Notes: a model not told the origin generated them from the letters alone. DNA of 64,000 nt from Nocardia blacklockiae (GCF_015477355.1 NZ_JADLRJ010000001.1:806001-870000), one strand, 5' to 3'; counted from the first letter of the stretch, positions 47,901 to 55,024 are shown. Numbers and translations: made by a program.

Positions 47901-50900
47901 CCGCACCGGCGACGTGGTGCGCTGGAACGACCGCGGCGAGATCGTGTACCTCGGCCGCACCGACCACCAGGTCAAGGTGCGCGGGTTCCGCATCGAACTC
48001 GACGAGATCAGCGAGGTGCTCACCGGGTACCCGGGAATCCGGTTCGCGCACACCGAGGTTCGCGAGATCGCCGGGGTCCGGCGGATCGTGTCCTATGTGC
48101 AGCCGCAGGACCCGGCCGCGGTCGACCTGGAGGCGGTGCGCGACCACGTCGCGGCACACCTGCCCGCCCATATGGTTCCGAGCAGTCTCACGGTGCTCGA
48201 CACCATCCCGCTGACCCCGGTCGGCAAGCTGGACCGGGCCGCGCTGCCGCAGCCGCAACTGCTCGGCACCGTGGCGCGCGCGCCCGAGACCGACACCGAG
48301 CGCCTGGTCGCCCAGGTGATCGCCGAACTGGTCGGCGCGGAGACGATCGGCGCGGACGACAGCTTCTTCGACGTGGGCGGCAATTCGCTGCTCGCCACCC
48401 AGCTGGTGTCGCGGCTGGCCGCCGCCACCGGCACGCGGCTCGAGGTCCGCGCGGTCTTCGCCGCGCCGACCGTCGCGGCGCTGGCCGCCCGGCTCGACAG
48501 CGGCAGCGCCGACACCACGCCCGAATTGTCCCGGCGCGCACGCCCGCAACGGGTTCCGCTGTCGGCCGCTCAACGCCGGCTGTGGTTCCTCAACCGGTTC
48601 AACGCCGCGGCCGGCGACGAGGTCGCGGGCGTCTACAACGTCCCGGTGGCCTTGCGGCTGCGCGGTGCCCTCGATCCCGACGCCCTGCGCGCGGCCCTGC
48701 ACGCGGTGCAGCAACGGCACGAAACCCTGCGCACCGTCTTCCCCGAACTCGAGGGCGAGCCGTTCCAGCGCGTCCTCGACCTCACCGAGGCCGCGGCCCC
48801 CCTCACCGTCCTCGACCTCACCGAGGCGACGTCCCGGCCCGGTGGTCCCGCGGCCACCACGTCCGCACTATCCTCGAACGGTTCTGCGGAGGCCGCACCC
48901 GCACCCAGCCCCGAAGCGCTCGAGGCGGCGGTGGCCGCCGAGGTGCGGCGCTTCGCCTCGACCGGCTTCGACCTGGCGACCACGGTGCCGCTGCGTGCCC
49001 GGCTGCTGCGGCTCGCCGCCGACGACCACGTGCTGGTGCTGGTCGTGCACCACATCGCGATGGACGGCTGGTCGCTGGAACCCCTGGCCGCCGACGTGGC
49101 CACCGCCTATCGGGCGCACGCGGCGGGCGAGTCCCCGCAGTGGGCGGAACTGCCGGTCCAGTACGCGGATTACACACTGTGGCAACGGGATACGCTCGGC
49201 AGCGAGGACGACCCGGACTCCACCGCGACCCGCCAGCTCGACTACTGGCGCCGCACGCTCGACGGCCTGCCCGAACTGCTGACCGTGCCCGCCGACCGCC
49301 CGCGCCCGCCGGTGCCCAGCTACCGGGGCGGCACCGTCGACTGCGCGATCGACGCCCGCACGCACCGGGAACTGCAGGCGGTCGCCGGGCAGCACGGCGT
49401 CACGATGTTCATGGTGCTGCACGCCGCCCTGGCCACCCTGCTGCACCGGCTGACCGCGGCCGACGACATCGCCGTCGGCACCCCGATCGCCGGGCGCGGC
49501 CACCCGGCGCTGGACCCGATGGTCGGCATGTTCGTCGGCACCCTGGTGCTGCGCACCCGCCTCGACGGCGGCCTGTCGTTCGCCGATCTGCTGCACGCGG
49601 TCCGCGACACCGATCTCGAGGCCTTCGCGCACGCCGACGTCCCGTTCGAGCGGCTGGTGGAGGTGCTGAACCCGGCGCGCTCGCAGTCGCACCACCCGAT
49701 GTTCCAGGTGATGCTGTCGGTGCGCAACGAGCCCGTGCGGGTGCTGGAGCTGCCCGGCCTGCGCGTCGAGGCCGCCGACGCCGACCCGGGCATCGCCAAA
49801 TTCGACCTGCAGTTCACCCTCACCGAATCGTGGAGGCCCGGCCCGGGTCCCGGCGCGCGGGAACCGGGCGGCATCACCGTGTCGGTGAACTACGCCCGCG
49901 ACCTGTTCGACGAGGCGACCGCGGCCCGGCTCGGGCAGCGGTTCGTGCGGCTGCTCACCGCGGCCGCGGCCGATCCCACCCTGCCGGTAGGCGATCTGGA
50001 ACTGCTGGACCCGGCCGAGTGGTCGGGCCTGGCGCCGGTGCGCGGCGCGGCGGCCGGCCACCCGGTCACCCTGCCGGAGGTGTTCGACGCGGCGGTCGCG
50101 GTGAGCCGGCGCGCGGTGGCCGTACGCGCGGGGGACACCCAGATCACCTACGACGCCCTCGACCGGTGGACCAACCGCCTCGCCCGCGTGCTGATCGCGC
50201 TGGGCGTCGGCCCGGAAACCCTGGTGGCGCTGGGCATTCCGCGCTCGGCGGAATCGGTGGCGGTGACCCTCGCGGTCGCCAAGGCGGGCGCGGCGTTCGT
50301 CCCGGTCGACCCGAACTATCCCGAGCACCGGATCCGCCACATGCTCACCGATTCCGGTGCGGCGCTGGGCATCACGCTCGCGGCGCACCGGGAGCGGATG
50401 CCCGAGGGCACGAGCTGGACGGTCCTCGACGCGCCCTCGTTCCGGCGGCGGGTGCTGCGCACCTCCGACGCGCCGATCGATCCCGCCGAGCGGCGCACCG
50501 CGCTGCGCACCGACCACCCGGCCTACGTCATCTACACCTCCGGCTCGACCGGCGTGCCCAAGGGCGTCGTCGTCACGCACGGCGGCCTGTCCAACTTCGC
50601 CGCCGAGACCGCGCAGCGTTTCGGCGTCCGGCCCGGCTGCCGCATCCTGCACTTCGCCACGCCGAGTTTCGACGCCGCGATGCTGGACCTGCTGTTCGCG
50701 CTCGGCGGGGCCGGGACGCTGGTGATCACCCCGCCGGGCGTCTACGGCGGCGCGGAACTGACCCGGGTGCTGGCCGAGGAACGCATCACCCACGCGTTCA
50801 TCACCACCTCCGCGCTGGGCACCGCGGACCCCGACGGCGTCACCGACCTGCGGCACGTGCTGGTCGGCGGCGAGGCGCTGCCGCCGGAGCTGGTGGCCAG

Positions 50901-52686
50901 GTGGGCGCCGGGCCGCAACCTCTACAACGTGTACGGCCCGACGGAGACGACCATCGTCACGGTCATCTCCGAGCCGATGACGCCCGGCGTGCCCATCACC
51001 ATCGGCGCGCCGATCCGGGGCGTGCACGCCGCGGTCCTCGACGCCCGCCTGCACCCGGTGCCCGACGGCGTCACCGGCGAGCTGTACCTGGCCGGCCCGG
51101 CGCTGGCCCGCGGCTACCTGGACCGCCCGGGCATGACCGCGCAGCGCTTCCCGGCCAACCCGTTCGGCAAACCGGGCGAGCGCATGTACCGCACCGGCGA
51201 CCTGGTGCGCTGGGTCGACCGCGACGGCCACCGCGCGCTCGAATACGCCGGCCGCACCGACCACCAGGTGAAGATTCGCGGGTTCCGCATCGAACTCGGC
51301 GAGATCGACGCCGCCCTGGCCGCACATCCCGACGTGGAGTTCGCGACCACGCTGGGCCACCGCACCCCGGCGGGCGCGACCGCGCTGGTGTCGTATGTGA
51401 AGCCGCACCCCGGCCGCACCCCGACCCCGGCCGCGCTGCACGCGCACGTCGCCGAGCTGGTGCCGAATTACATGGTGCCGCAATCGATCATGCTGCTGCA
51501 CGCGCTGCCGCTCACCCCGGTCGGCAAGCTGGACCGCGCGGCGCTGCCGGAACCGGTGTTCGGCAACCGCAGCGGCTACCGGGCCCCGTCGAACCCGGCG
51601 GAGGAGGCGCTGTGCGCGGCGTTCGCCGAGGCGCTCGGCGTCGACACCGTGGGCGCCGACGACGGCTTCTTCGAACTGGGCGGCAACTCACTGCTGGCGA
51701 CCAAGGTGGTGGCGCAGGTGCGCGCGGCGGGCATCGAGCTGCCGGTGCAACTGATGTTCGGCGAGTCCACCCCGGCCGCCATCGCGCGGCGCCTGGCGGC
51801 GTCGGCCGGCGACGCGCTGGCCCTGGCCCTGGAGCCGCTGCTGCCGATCCGCCCGGCCACGGGCACCGGCGCGGCCCCGCTGTTCTGCGTGCACCCGGCG
51901 ATCGGCTTGGCGTGGTGCTATTCGGGCCTGCTCGCGCACCTGCCCGCCGACCGTCCGGTGTACGGCCTGCAGGCGCCGCACGTGAGCGGCGGCGACGAGG
52001 ACAACTCGATCGTGGAGGCCGCGAGAAACTATGTGGCACACATCAAGTCGGTCCAACCGCAGGGCCCGTACCACTTACTGGGCTGGTCGCTGGGCGGCCT
52101 GATCGCACACGAGATCGCGGTGCAGTTGCAGCGCGCGGGGGACCGGGTGGAGCTGCTGGCCCTGATGGACAGCTACCAGCTGTCCGACGAATGGCTCGAG
52201 CACGCGATCCCGGGCGTCGCCGACATCATCGGCGAGTTCGGCAGCGACCTGCTCGGCGGCGACCACGCGGTGGATCCGCGCCTGACCCTGCGCGACGCGG
52301 CGGAGCTGCTGCGCAACCGGCCGGGCCCGTTCGCGGCGCTGACCGTCGAGCACCTGCAGCGGCTCTACAACGGCTACGCCAACGGCGCGGTGCTCGCGCA
52401 CGGCTTCCGGCCGCGCGTGTTCGACGGCGACCTGCTGTTCTTCACCGCCGCCGACGACGAGATCAACCGGGCCGACCCGACCCGGTGCGCCGCGGCCTGG
52501 CAGCCGTTCGTCACCGGCACGATCGAGGACCGGAAGGTGCGCTGCCGCCATTCCGGGATGACCACCCCCGAGGCGCTCGCGATCATCGGCCCGGTGCTGC
52601 GAGACCGCTTGGCGGGCACCGCGTCCGGAGGTGGCGCGGCGAGGGAAGACGCACGAGCCGACGACGCGAAGGAGAAGCGGGCATGA
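38935..52686 (+). CDS. Four-module non-ribosomal peptide synthetase, C-A-PCP x4 plus TE
   Basis: 4583 residues from ATG 38935 (GGAG six bases upstream). Condensation motifs: HHILIDG (His151-152), HHICGDG (1213), HHIAADG (2278), HHIAMDG (3372). Adenylation cores: FTSGSTGRPKG (A1), YTSGSTGTPK (A2, ~1712), A3 (~2815) and A4 (~3913). Carrier serines in GGNSL: 1021, 2092, 3151, 4252. The thioesterase Ser4385 sits in GWSLGG. No epimerisation, methylation or cyclisation domain is seen. The first C domain resembles that of EntF (GPMVNIMLF, GPVEDLSINLY), so it should accept an acyl or aryl starter made elsewhere. Hand-read codes: A1 DVWHFSLVDK (serine), A2 DALFIGMVAK, A3 DAFFVGGVVK, A4 DALFLGVIVK (hydrophobic, uncertain). 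Overlaps an ABC exporter (ATGA). No MbtH or phosphopantetheinyl transferase is nearby. Product not recognised: an acylated or arylated Ser-tetrapeptide is the simplest prediction. Confidence 0.95.
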   Translation: MSSLATDRVAQCSSGEFSAQPFDLSPAQTAIWYAQRIRPDVPLTIAQYVEIHGDLDVGRLLYAIERFGAEAQVGQVRLLEIDGVPKQVIDPARRPGWARVDLRHEADPRAAALRWMNEHASTPMDMERDPLTTNVVLRLGARDYIWYSRGHHILIDGFGAMNALTRTAEIYTALENRTPPVASRATPLAELYAGETTYRETGRFRSDREYWSEQLAGVGAPISLSATGIAAATPDAGRRIAAATLPAAVEADLGAATGVFDTQNSTLFVAALACYVRAATGNPDVVLSLPVSARTTVALRRSAGVVSNVVPIRIRFDDTTTVREVVKAAELQITGALRHQRYRHDDIRRDCGYSRDARGFFGPMVNIMLFHSELRFGSLVGSLNVLSTGPVEDLSINLYNGAGNRIHVDFEANPQLYTGAELDRHHVRFLDFLARLLAADPDTPATSVPVITPQERELVLRHWNSTTVAPQEGTLAGLFAARAAACPEATALEFGAETMTYAELHARANRLARLLIARGAGPDTVVGLALRRGLDLLVGMYAIVQAGAAYLPIDPDHPAERIGHLLDQARPLCVLTASEVELALPPTADRLDIDTLDTTGFAAEPVTDADRWTPLRPDHLAYVIFTSGSTGRPKGVGVSHAAIVNRLRWMQHAYPLDETDVVLQKTPATFDVSVWEFFWPLQVGARLVIAAPDGHRDPAYLAALIAEKGVTTAHFVPSMLSVFVTDSDVRGCTGLRRVFCSGEALPAATVRDFRAALGDEPPALHNLYGPTEAAVDVTAWRCDPADDSVPIGAPIWNTRTYVLDERLRPVPPGVTGELYLAGVQLARGYLGRPGLSAERFVADPFADGGRLYRTGDLVRWRQDDTGGVLEYLGRSDFQVKIRGVRIELGEIEAALLADPRVARAVCVAQHAPGGDELVAYAVLAPAAAAEPAALLAALRRTLPSHLVPAHLIVLDELPLSANGKVDRKALPAPDTGARRASGPAAAPRTEVQRQLAAIVGEVLGGGEIGVEDSFFDLGGNSLTAARVVARVNSAFGAGLSIRDLFESPTVAALADRLDTHGPDAASPVLGAADRPEHIPLSLAQQRLWILNRFAEHAAAYNMPLAVELTGPLDIEALRAGLVDVLERHESLRTTFPDAPIGDTPAAVQGPVQVVHPAAEIPLSLDPIDATGTDALALATEYAGYGFDLRSQAPIRVALYTTGPDTHVFLVVLHHICGDGWSVAPLARDLMAAVAARTAGTAPQWRPLPVQYADFALWQRELLGDENDPTSALSRQLAYWRAALADLPDQLDLPMDRPRPLHRGAEGATVPFSIPAATRRAIATLAAERGVSTFMVLHAALATLLARLCNTTDIAIGTPIAGRSDPALDDLVGMFVNTLVLRTAVDPAAGFDRMLDRVRETDLDAFANSDVPFERLVEVVNPARDAGRHPLFQVMLSYEKTPELRIDLPGVAARVLPMDVAVAKFDLQLTVHESESDDTSPLKAEFGYATDVFDAVTVEALARRFVRLVAAAVAAPDVPVGDLNILDARENGKLVPIQGAPGEPAITLARLLTETAERLPDAVAVRHLGVDTTYRELDEASNRLARVLIEHGAGPEVVVAIALPRGLNSITAVWAVAKTGAAYVPVDPDYPADRIAHMLADSGAMLGLTDAECAAAMPDWPVRRGRHRKQYVDWLLMDSPELAAAVERSPATPVTDTDRHHPLRVAHPAYLIYTSGSTGTPKAVVVTHAGLASLAHEQMHLFGVTDSARTLHFSSPSFDASVLELLLGFAAGATVVVAPPGLYGGAELARLLRTERVTHAFVTPAALATVPPDGLDELEAVIVGGDACPEELVRTWTAGHRMHNMYGPSEATVAATATGPMTAGARVSIGLPVRGMRLFVLDHRLHPVPPGIPGELYLSGPGLARGYLGRRGLTAQRFPANPHGRRGERMYRTGDLVVADQAGQLRFLGRADDQVKIRGFRIELREIDHVLREHPGVRFALTVVHHGEHGDTRLASYVTADGAVDPAAVLATARRRLPGYMVPAAITVLDQVPIGPSGKLDRKALPAPEFVSAGPSRPPESELERRVADVFAAVLGHPMPGAEDSFFDAGGNSLLATRLTAALHAEFGVDLPVRVIFEAATVAGVAAHLAEAPRTRRTPLTARTPRPARVPLSLPQQRVWFLNRYAPESSAYNIAFVIRIDGEPDVGALRAALGDLMVRHEVLRTIFPEDTEGSGAYQRVLDLDRCLPVLEPVAADEAGAERALRALAQRGFDLTREIPLRMTLLRTGSRSHLLGIVLHHIAADGWSLIPLTRDLAVAYTARRGGAAPAWQPLPVQYADFSLWQRECLGDETDPASPAATQLRFWRQTLADLPEELPLPYDRPRPAHPTQRAGTVRFEVPAEVQRGLEALARSQGVSLFMVLRSALAVLLRITTGGRDIVIGTPVAGRSDTRLDDLVGMFVNTLLLRSDVDPARSFVEQVQIDRDGELAAMAHAELPFERIVQELGHGAGALRPLLQVALTVEDGQVPALELPNLRLRAEELDIATAKFDLELRVLPDAESFGRAFEFVYAAELFDEDTVRTLADRLNLVCAAVTADPRIRVGDVDARTERERTQLAPAYGPVPTPQCSLANYFTATAHLHPARVALRSGAVELTYAEVDQYSNRLARVLIHRGLGAGDRVAMGLTRSVESVVTMLAVAKSGAAFVPVDPNYPADRVRHMLADAGCRTGITLAAHRDRLRQAATGGAQTHWLLLDDPDLLAEIEHADPATVTDADRVHTVWTSDLAYLVYTSGSTGKPKGVAVTHAGLSNFADEIRDRMRVDRDSRTLHFATPSFDAALFDLLLAVGSGATMIICPPDVYGGDELAELMDRERVTHTFMTPAALATIDHDRWPLPHLRSLVVGGEALSAELVARWAPDRLMFNGYGPTETTVVITMSGPLTPGEPITIGTLVRGARALVLDERLRPVPVGVPGELYLGGQGLARGYFDRWGLTAARFVADPCGPAGARMYRTGDVVRWNDRGEIVYLGRTDHQVKVRGFRIELDEISEVLTGYPGIRFAHTEVREIAGVRRIVSYVQPQDPAAVDLEAVRDHVAAHLPAHMVPSSLTVLDTIPLTPVGKLDRAALPQPQLLGTVARAPETDTERLVAQVIAELVGAETIGADDSFFDVGGNSLLATQLVSRLAAATGTRLEVRAVFAAPTVAALAARLDSGSADTTPELSRRARPQRVPLSAAQRRLWFLNRFNAAAGDEVAGVYNVPVALRLRGALDPDALRAALHAVQQRHETLRTVFPELEGEPFQRVLDLTEAAAPLTVLDLTEATSRPGGPAATTSALSSNGSAEAAPAPSPEALEAAVAAEVRRFASTGFDLATTVPLRARLLRLAADDHVLVLVVHHIAMDGWSLEPLAADVATAYRAHAAGESPQWAELPVQYADYTLWQRDTLGSEDDPDSTATRQLDYWRRTLDGLPELLTVPADRPRPPVPSYRGGTVDCAIDARTHRELQAVAGQHGVTMFMVLHAALATLLHRLTAADDIAVGTPIAGRGHPALDPMVGMFVGTLVLRTRLDGGLSFADLLHAVRDTDLEAFAHADVPFERLVEVLNPARSQSHHPMFQVMLSVRNEPVRVLELPGLRVEAADADPGIAKFDLQFTLTESWRPGPGPGAREPGGITVSVNYARDLFDEATAARLGQRFVRLLTAAAADPTLPVGDLELLDPAEWSGLAPVRGAAAGHPVTLPEVFDAAVAVSRRAVAVRAGDTQITYDALDRWTNRLARVLIALGVGPETLVALGIPRSAESVAVTLAVAKAGAAFVPVDPNYPEHRIRHMLTDSGAALGITLAAHRERMPEGTSWTVLDAPSFRRRVLRTSDAPIDPAERRTALRTDHPAYVIYTSGSTGVPKGVVVTHGGLSNFAAETAQRFGVRPGCRILHFATPSFDAAMLDLLFALGGAGTLVITPPGVYGGAELTRVLAEERITHAFITTSALGTADPDGVTDLRHVLVGGEALPPELVARWAPGRNLYNVYGPTETTIVTVISEPMTPGVPITIGAPIRGVHAAVLDARLHPVPDGVTGELYLAGPALARGYLDRPGMTAQRFPANPFGKPGERMYRTGDLVRWVDRDGHRALEYAGRTDHQVKIRGFRIELGEIDAALAAHPDVEFATTLGHRTPAGATALVSYVKPHPGRTPTPAALHAHVAELVPNYMVPQSIMLLHALPLTPVGKLDRAALPEPVFGNRSGYRAPSNPAEEALCAAFAEALGVDTVGADDGFFELGGNSLLATKVVAQVRAAGIELPVQLMFGESTPAAIARRLAASAGDALALALEPLLPIRPATGTGAAPLFCVHPAIGLAWCYSGLLAHLPADRPVYGLQAPHVSGGDEDNSIVEAARNYVAHIKSVQPQGPYHLLGWSLGGLIAHEIAVQLQRAGDRVELLALMDSYQLSDEWLEHAIPGVADIIGEFGSDLLGGDHAVDPRLTLRDAAELLRNRPGPFAALTVEHLQRLYNGYANGAVLAHGFRPRVFDGDLLFFTAADDEINRADPTRCAAAWQPFVTGTIEDRKVRCRHSGMTTPEALAIIGPVLRDRLAGTASGGGAAREDARADDAKEKRA

Positions 52687-53672
52687 GTCTGGCGGTGGAG
52701 GTCGCCGACCTGGTGAAGTACTACGGCCGGGTGCGCGTCCTCGACGGGATGGACATGGAGATACCGTCGGGCACCGTCATGGGCCTGCTCGGCCCCAACG
52801 GCGCCGGCAAGACGACCACCGTGCGCATCGTGACCACGCTGCTCGCCCCGAGTTCGGGGCGGGTGCGGGTGGCGGGGGTGGACGTGCTGCGCGACCCCGC
52901 GCGCGCCCGCACCCGCATCGGCCTGTCGGGGCAGTACGCCGCGGTCGACGCCAACCTGTCCGGGTTCGAGAACCTGCGGATGGTGGCGCGGCTGTACGGC
53001 ATGTCGCACCGGCAGTCGGCGGTGCGCGCCGGCGAACTGCTGTCGGCGCTGGGCCTCGAGCACGCCGCGGACCGGCGCGCGGGCACCTACTCCGGCGGCA
53101 TGGCGCGGCGGCTGGACCTGGCGGGCGCGCTGGTGGCCCGCCCGGCGGTGGTGGTGCTCGACGAGCCGACCACCGGCCTGGATCCCCGTGGGCGCCTGGA
53201 CATGTGGCGCGTCATCGGCGAACTCGTCGACGACGGCACCACCGTCCTGCTCACCACGCAGTACCTGGAGGAGGCGGACCTGCTGGCCGACCGGATCACC
53301 GTCATCGACCGCGGCCGGGTGATCGCGCGCGGCTCGGCCGACGAGCTGAAGACCTCCATCGGCGGCGACCGGCTGACGGTGACCCTGGCCTCCGGGCAGG
53401 ACCCGCAGCCGGCGCTGTCGGTGCTGGCCCAGGTCGGCGTCGGGGAACCCGCGCACGAGCCCGGCACCGAGGAGGTGTCGGTGGTGGTGGGCGACGGTTC
53501 GCGCACCATGGTCGAGGCGCTGCGCCGCCTCGACGACGCCGGCGTGTGCGTGGTGGACGCCGAGGTGCACCGGCCCAGCCTCGACGACGTGTTCCTGTCG
53601 CTGACCGGCACACCCGCCACTCCCGCGGCCGCACCCCAGAAGGACGACGTAGCAGAGGAGATCATGTCGTGA
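52683..53672 (+). CDS. ABC transporter ATP-binding protein, DrrA type
   Basis: 329 residues from ATG 52683, overlapping the NRPS stop by 4 bases. Complete nucleotide-binding domain: Walker A GLLGPNGAGKTTTVR, Q-loop SGQYAAVDANLSGFENLRM, signature TYSGGMARRLDLA, Walker B VVVLDEPTTGLDP, and H-loop LLTTQYLEEAD (TTQ variant in place of TTH, usual in DrrA-like exporters). The C-terminal ~90 residues are the DrrA-specific extension (DELKTSIGGDRLTVTL to LDDVFLSLTG). It should drive export of the NRPS product or give self-resistance with the next gene. Confidence 0.94.
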   Translation: MSLAVEVADLVKYYGRVRVLDGMDMEIPSGTVMGLLGPNGAGKTTTVRIVTTLLAPSSGRVRVAGVDVLRDPARARTRIGLSGQYAAVDANLSGFENLRMVARLYGMSHRQSAVRAGELLSALGLEHAADRRAGTYSGGMARRLDLAGALVARPAVVVLDEPTTGLDPRGRLDMWRVIGELVDDGTTVLLTTQYLEEADLLADRITVIDRGRVIARGSADELKTSIGGDRLTVTLASGQDPQPALSVLAQVGVGEPAHEPGTEEVSVVVGDGSRTMVEALRRLDDAGVCVVDAEVHRPSLDDVFLSLTGTPATPAAAPQKDDVAEEIMS

Positions 53673-54568
53673 AGACCGCCGAGCTCGACGCGGATTCCGT
53701 AGCGGGACAAGAGGATTCGAGCGCGGACGCGGCGACCGCGCCGGCCGTGGAGCGGGGCGTCGGCGAGATCTCCGCGCCGGTGCGGGTGTTCCGCGACAGC
53801 GCCATCGTCGCCTACCGCAACCTGCTGACCATCCTGCGGGTGCCGACGCTGCTGGTGACCGCGACCATCCAGCCGCTGATGTTCGTGTTCCTGTTCGCCT
53901 ACATCTTCGGCGCGTCGCTGGGCGGCGGCCAGTACCGCGAGTTCCTGCTGGCGGGCATCTTCACCCAGACCGTCGCGTTCAACGCCGCGTTCACCACCGT
54001 CGGGCTGGCCAACGATCTGCAGAAGGGCATCATCGACCGGATGCGGACGCTGCCGATGTCGCGGCTGGCGGTGCTGATGGGCCGCACGCTGTCGGATCTG
54101 GTGGTGAACATCCTCGCGCTGGCGGTCATGGTCGGCTGCGGGTACGTCGTGGGCTGGCGCATCCACGGCGGCCTCGTCGACGCCGCGCTGGCGTTCGGGG
54201 TGATCCTGCTGTTCGCCTTCGCGATGTCGTGGGTGGGCGCGCTGACCGGGCTGCTGTCACCGAGTGTGGAGGTCGCGCAGAGCGCCGGGCTGATCTGGTT
54301 GTTCCCGCTGACGTTCGTGTCCTCGGCGTTCATCTCGAGCGAGACGCTGCCGGGGCCGCTGCGCACGATCGCGGCGTGGAATCCGATCACGGCGGTGGCG
54401 GCGGCGGGCCGCGAGCTGTTCGACAACGGCGCGCCGCCGTCGTTCACGCCGCCGCACGGCTGGGCCGCCGACCACTGCGTGCTGTACGCGGTGGCGTGCT
54501 CGCTGGCGATCCTGGCGGTGGCGGTGCCGCTGGCGTTGCTGCAGTACCGCAAGGTGGCCAGTCACTGA
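53669..54568 (+). CDS. ABC-2 type permease, DrrB type
   Basis: 299 residues from GTG 53669 (GTGA overlap with the ATPase). A ~45-residue acidic N-terminal cytoplasmic segment precedes an ABC2_membrane domain with about six helices: TLLVTATIQPLMFVFLFAYIFGASLG, YREFLLAGIFTQTVAFNAAFTTVGLANDLQKGIIDRMRTLPMSR (typical DrrB motif), then VVNILALAVMVGCGYVVGW, LLFAFAMSWVGALTGL, LIWLFPLTFVSSAFIS and the last helix before LLQYRKVASH. It forms the export channel with the preceding ATPase. Three genes joined by 4-base overlaps argue strongly that the exporter serves the NRPS product. Confidence 0.94.
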   Translation: MKTAELDADSVAGQEDSSADAATAPAVERGVGEISAPVRVFRDSAIVAYRNLLTILRVPTLLVTATIQPLMFVFLFAYIFGASLGGGQYREFLLAGIFTQTVAFNAAFTTVGLANDLQKGIIDRMRTLPMSRLAVLMGRTLSDLVVNILALAVMVGCGYVVGWRIHGGLVDAALAFGVILLFAFAMSWVGALTGLLSPSVEVAQSAGLIWLFPLTFVSSAFISSETLPGPLRTIAAWNPITAVAAAGRELFDNGAPPSFTPPHGWAADHCVLYAVACSLAILAVAVPLALLQYRKVASH

Positions 54569-54586
54569 CCGGCGATCGGAAACGAA

Positions 54587-54620
54587 AATGCCCCCTCGGT
54601 CCGCAGACCGAGGGGGCATT
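54587..54620. terminator. Perfect 15-bp bidirectional hairpin terminator
   Basis: AATGCCCCCTCGGTC (54587-54601) pairs perfectly with GACCGAGGGGGCATT (54606-54620) around a CGCA loop. It lies between the permease stop (54568) and the convergent rbpA stop (54641), with A and T at the stem ends, so it can end transcription from both sides. Confidence 0.9.
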
Positions 54621-54640
54621 CGCCTGTGCGGCCGCGGGAT

Positions 54641-54976
54641 TCAGCGTCCGCGACGGGTCTTGAGCAGTTCGAGGCGCTCCTGCAGGAGTTCCTCCAGTTC
54701 GTCCTTGGACCGGCGCTCCAGCAGCATGTCCCAGTGGGTGCGCGGGGGCTTGGTCTTCTTCGGCTCCTGGGTGGTGCCTTCGATCAGGATGCCTTCCTGG
54801 CCGTTGCGGCACAGCCAGGTGGGCGGGATCTCGGCGTCGTCGGCGAAGGGGACATCGAATTCCTCGCCGTTGTCGGTCCGGTACCGCGCCACCCGACGCG
54901 GCGCCAGGTCGTGGTCGCGGTCGGTCTCGTAGCTCACCGCTCCGAGCCGGCTGCCTCGGAGTACGCGATCTGCCAT
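54641..54976 (-). CDS. rbpA: RNA polymerase-binding protein RbpA
   Basis: 111 residues from ATG 54976. RbpA binds RNA polymerase and the housekeeping sigma factor and stabilises the open promoter complex; found in Actinobacteria. Recognised by MADRVLRGSRLGAVSYETDRDHDLAPRRVARYRTDNGEEFDVPFADDAEIPPTWLCRNGQEG and the C-terminal sigma-interacting helix KPPRTHWDMLLERRSKDELEELLQERLELL. Length matches mycobacterial RbpA (Rv2050). A sigma-R-type promoter (GGGAAC-18-GTT) lies 48 bases upstream of the start. In M. tuberculosis its neighbour is the Lnt/Ppm1 gene; here the NRPS operon separates them. Confidence 0.97.
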   Translation of the reverse strand: MADRVLRGSRLGAVSYETDRDHDLAPRRVARYRTDNGEEFDVPFADDAEIPPTWLCRNGQEGILIEGTTQEPKKTKPPRTHWDMLLERRSKDELEELLQERLELLKTRRGR

Positions 54977-55024
54977 GGTGTGCGGTCCTCTCTAGCCTGT
55001 CGGCAACGTTTCTACACAAGTGTG

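Noticed and set aside
38986-48720. A 9.7-kb open frame on the minus strand opposite the NRPS
   Set aside because: It is antisense to well-conserved C, A and PCP motifs, has no recognisable domains, and follows from the GC-rich codon pattern that removes stops in one antisense phase.
41511-52682. A very long open plus-strand frame shifted relative to the NRPS
   Set aside because: Composition is Arg/Gly/Pro/Ala noise. Only its last part (52683-53672) is a real gene, the ABC ATPase.
54587-54620. Inverted repeat as an attachment site or IS end flanking the NRPS insertion
   Set aside because: No matching copy is found near 38546-38934, and its symmetry and position between convergent stops fit a terminator better.
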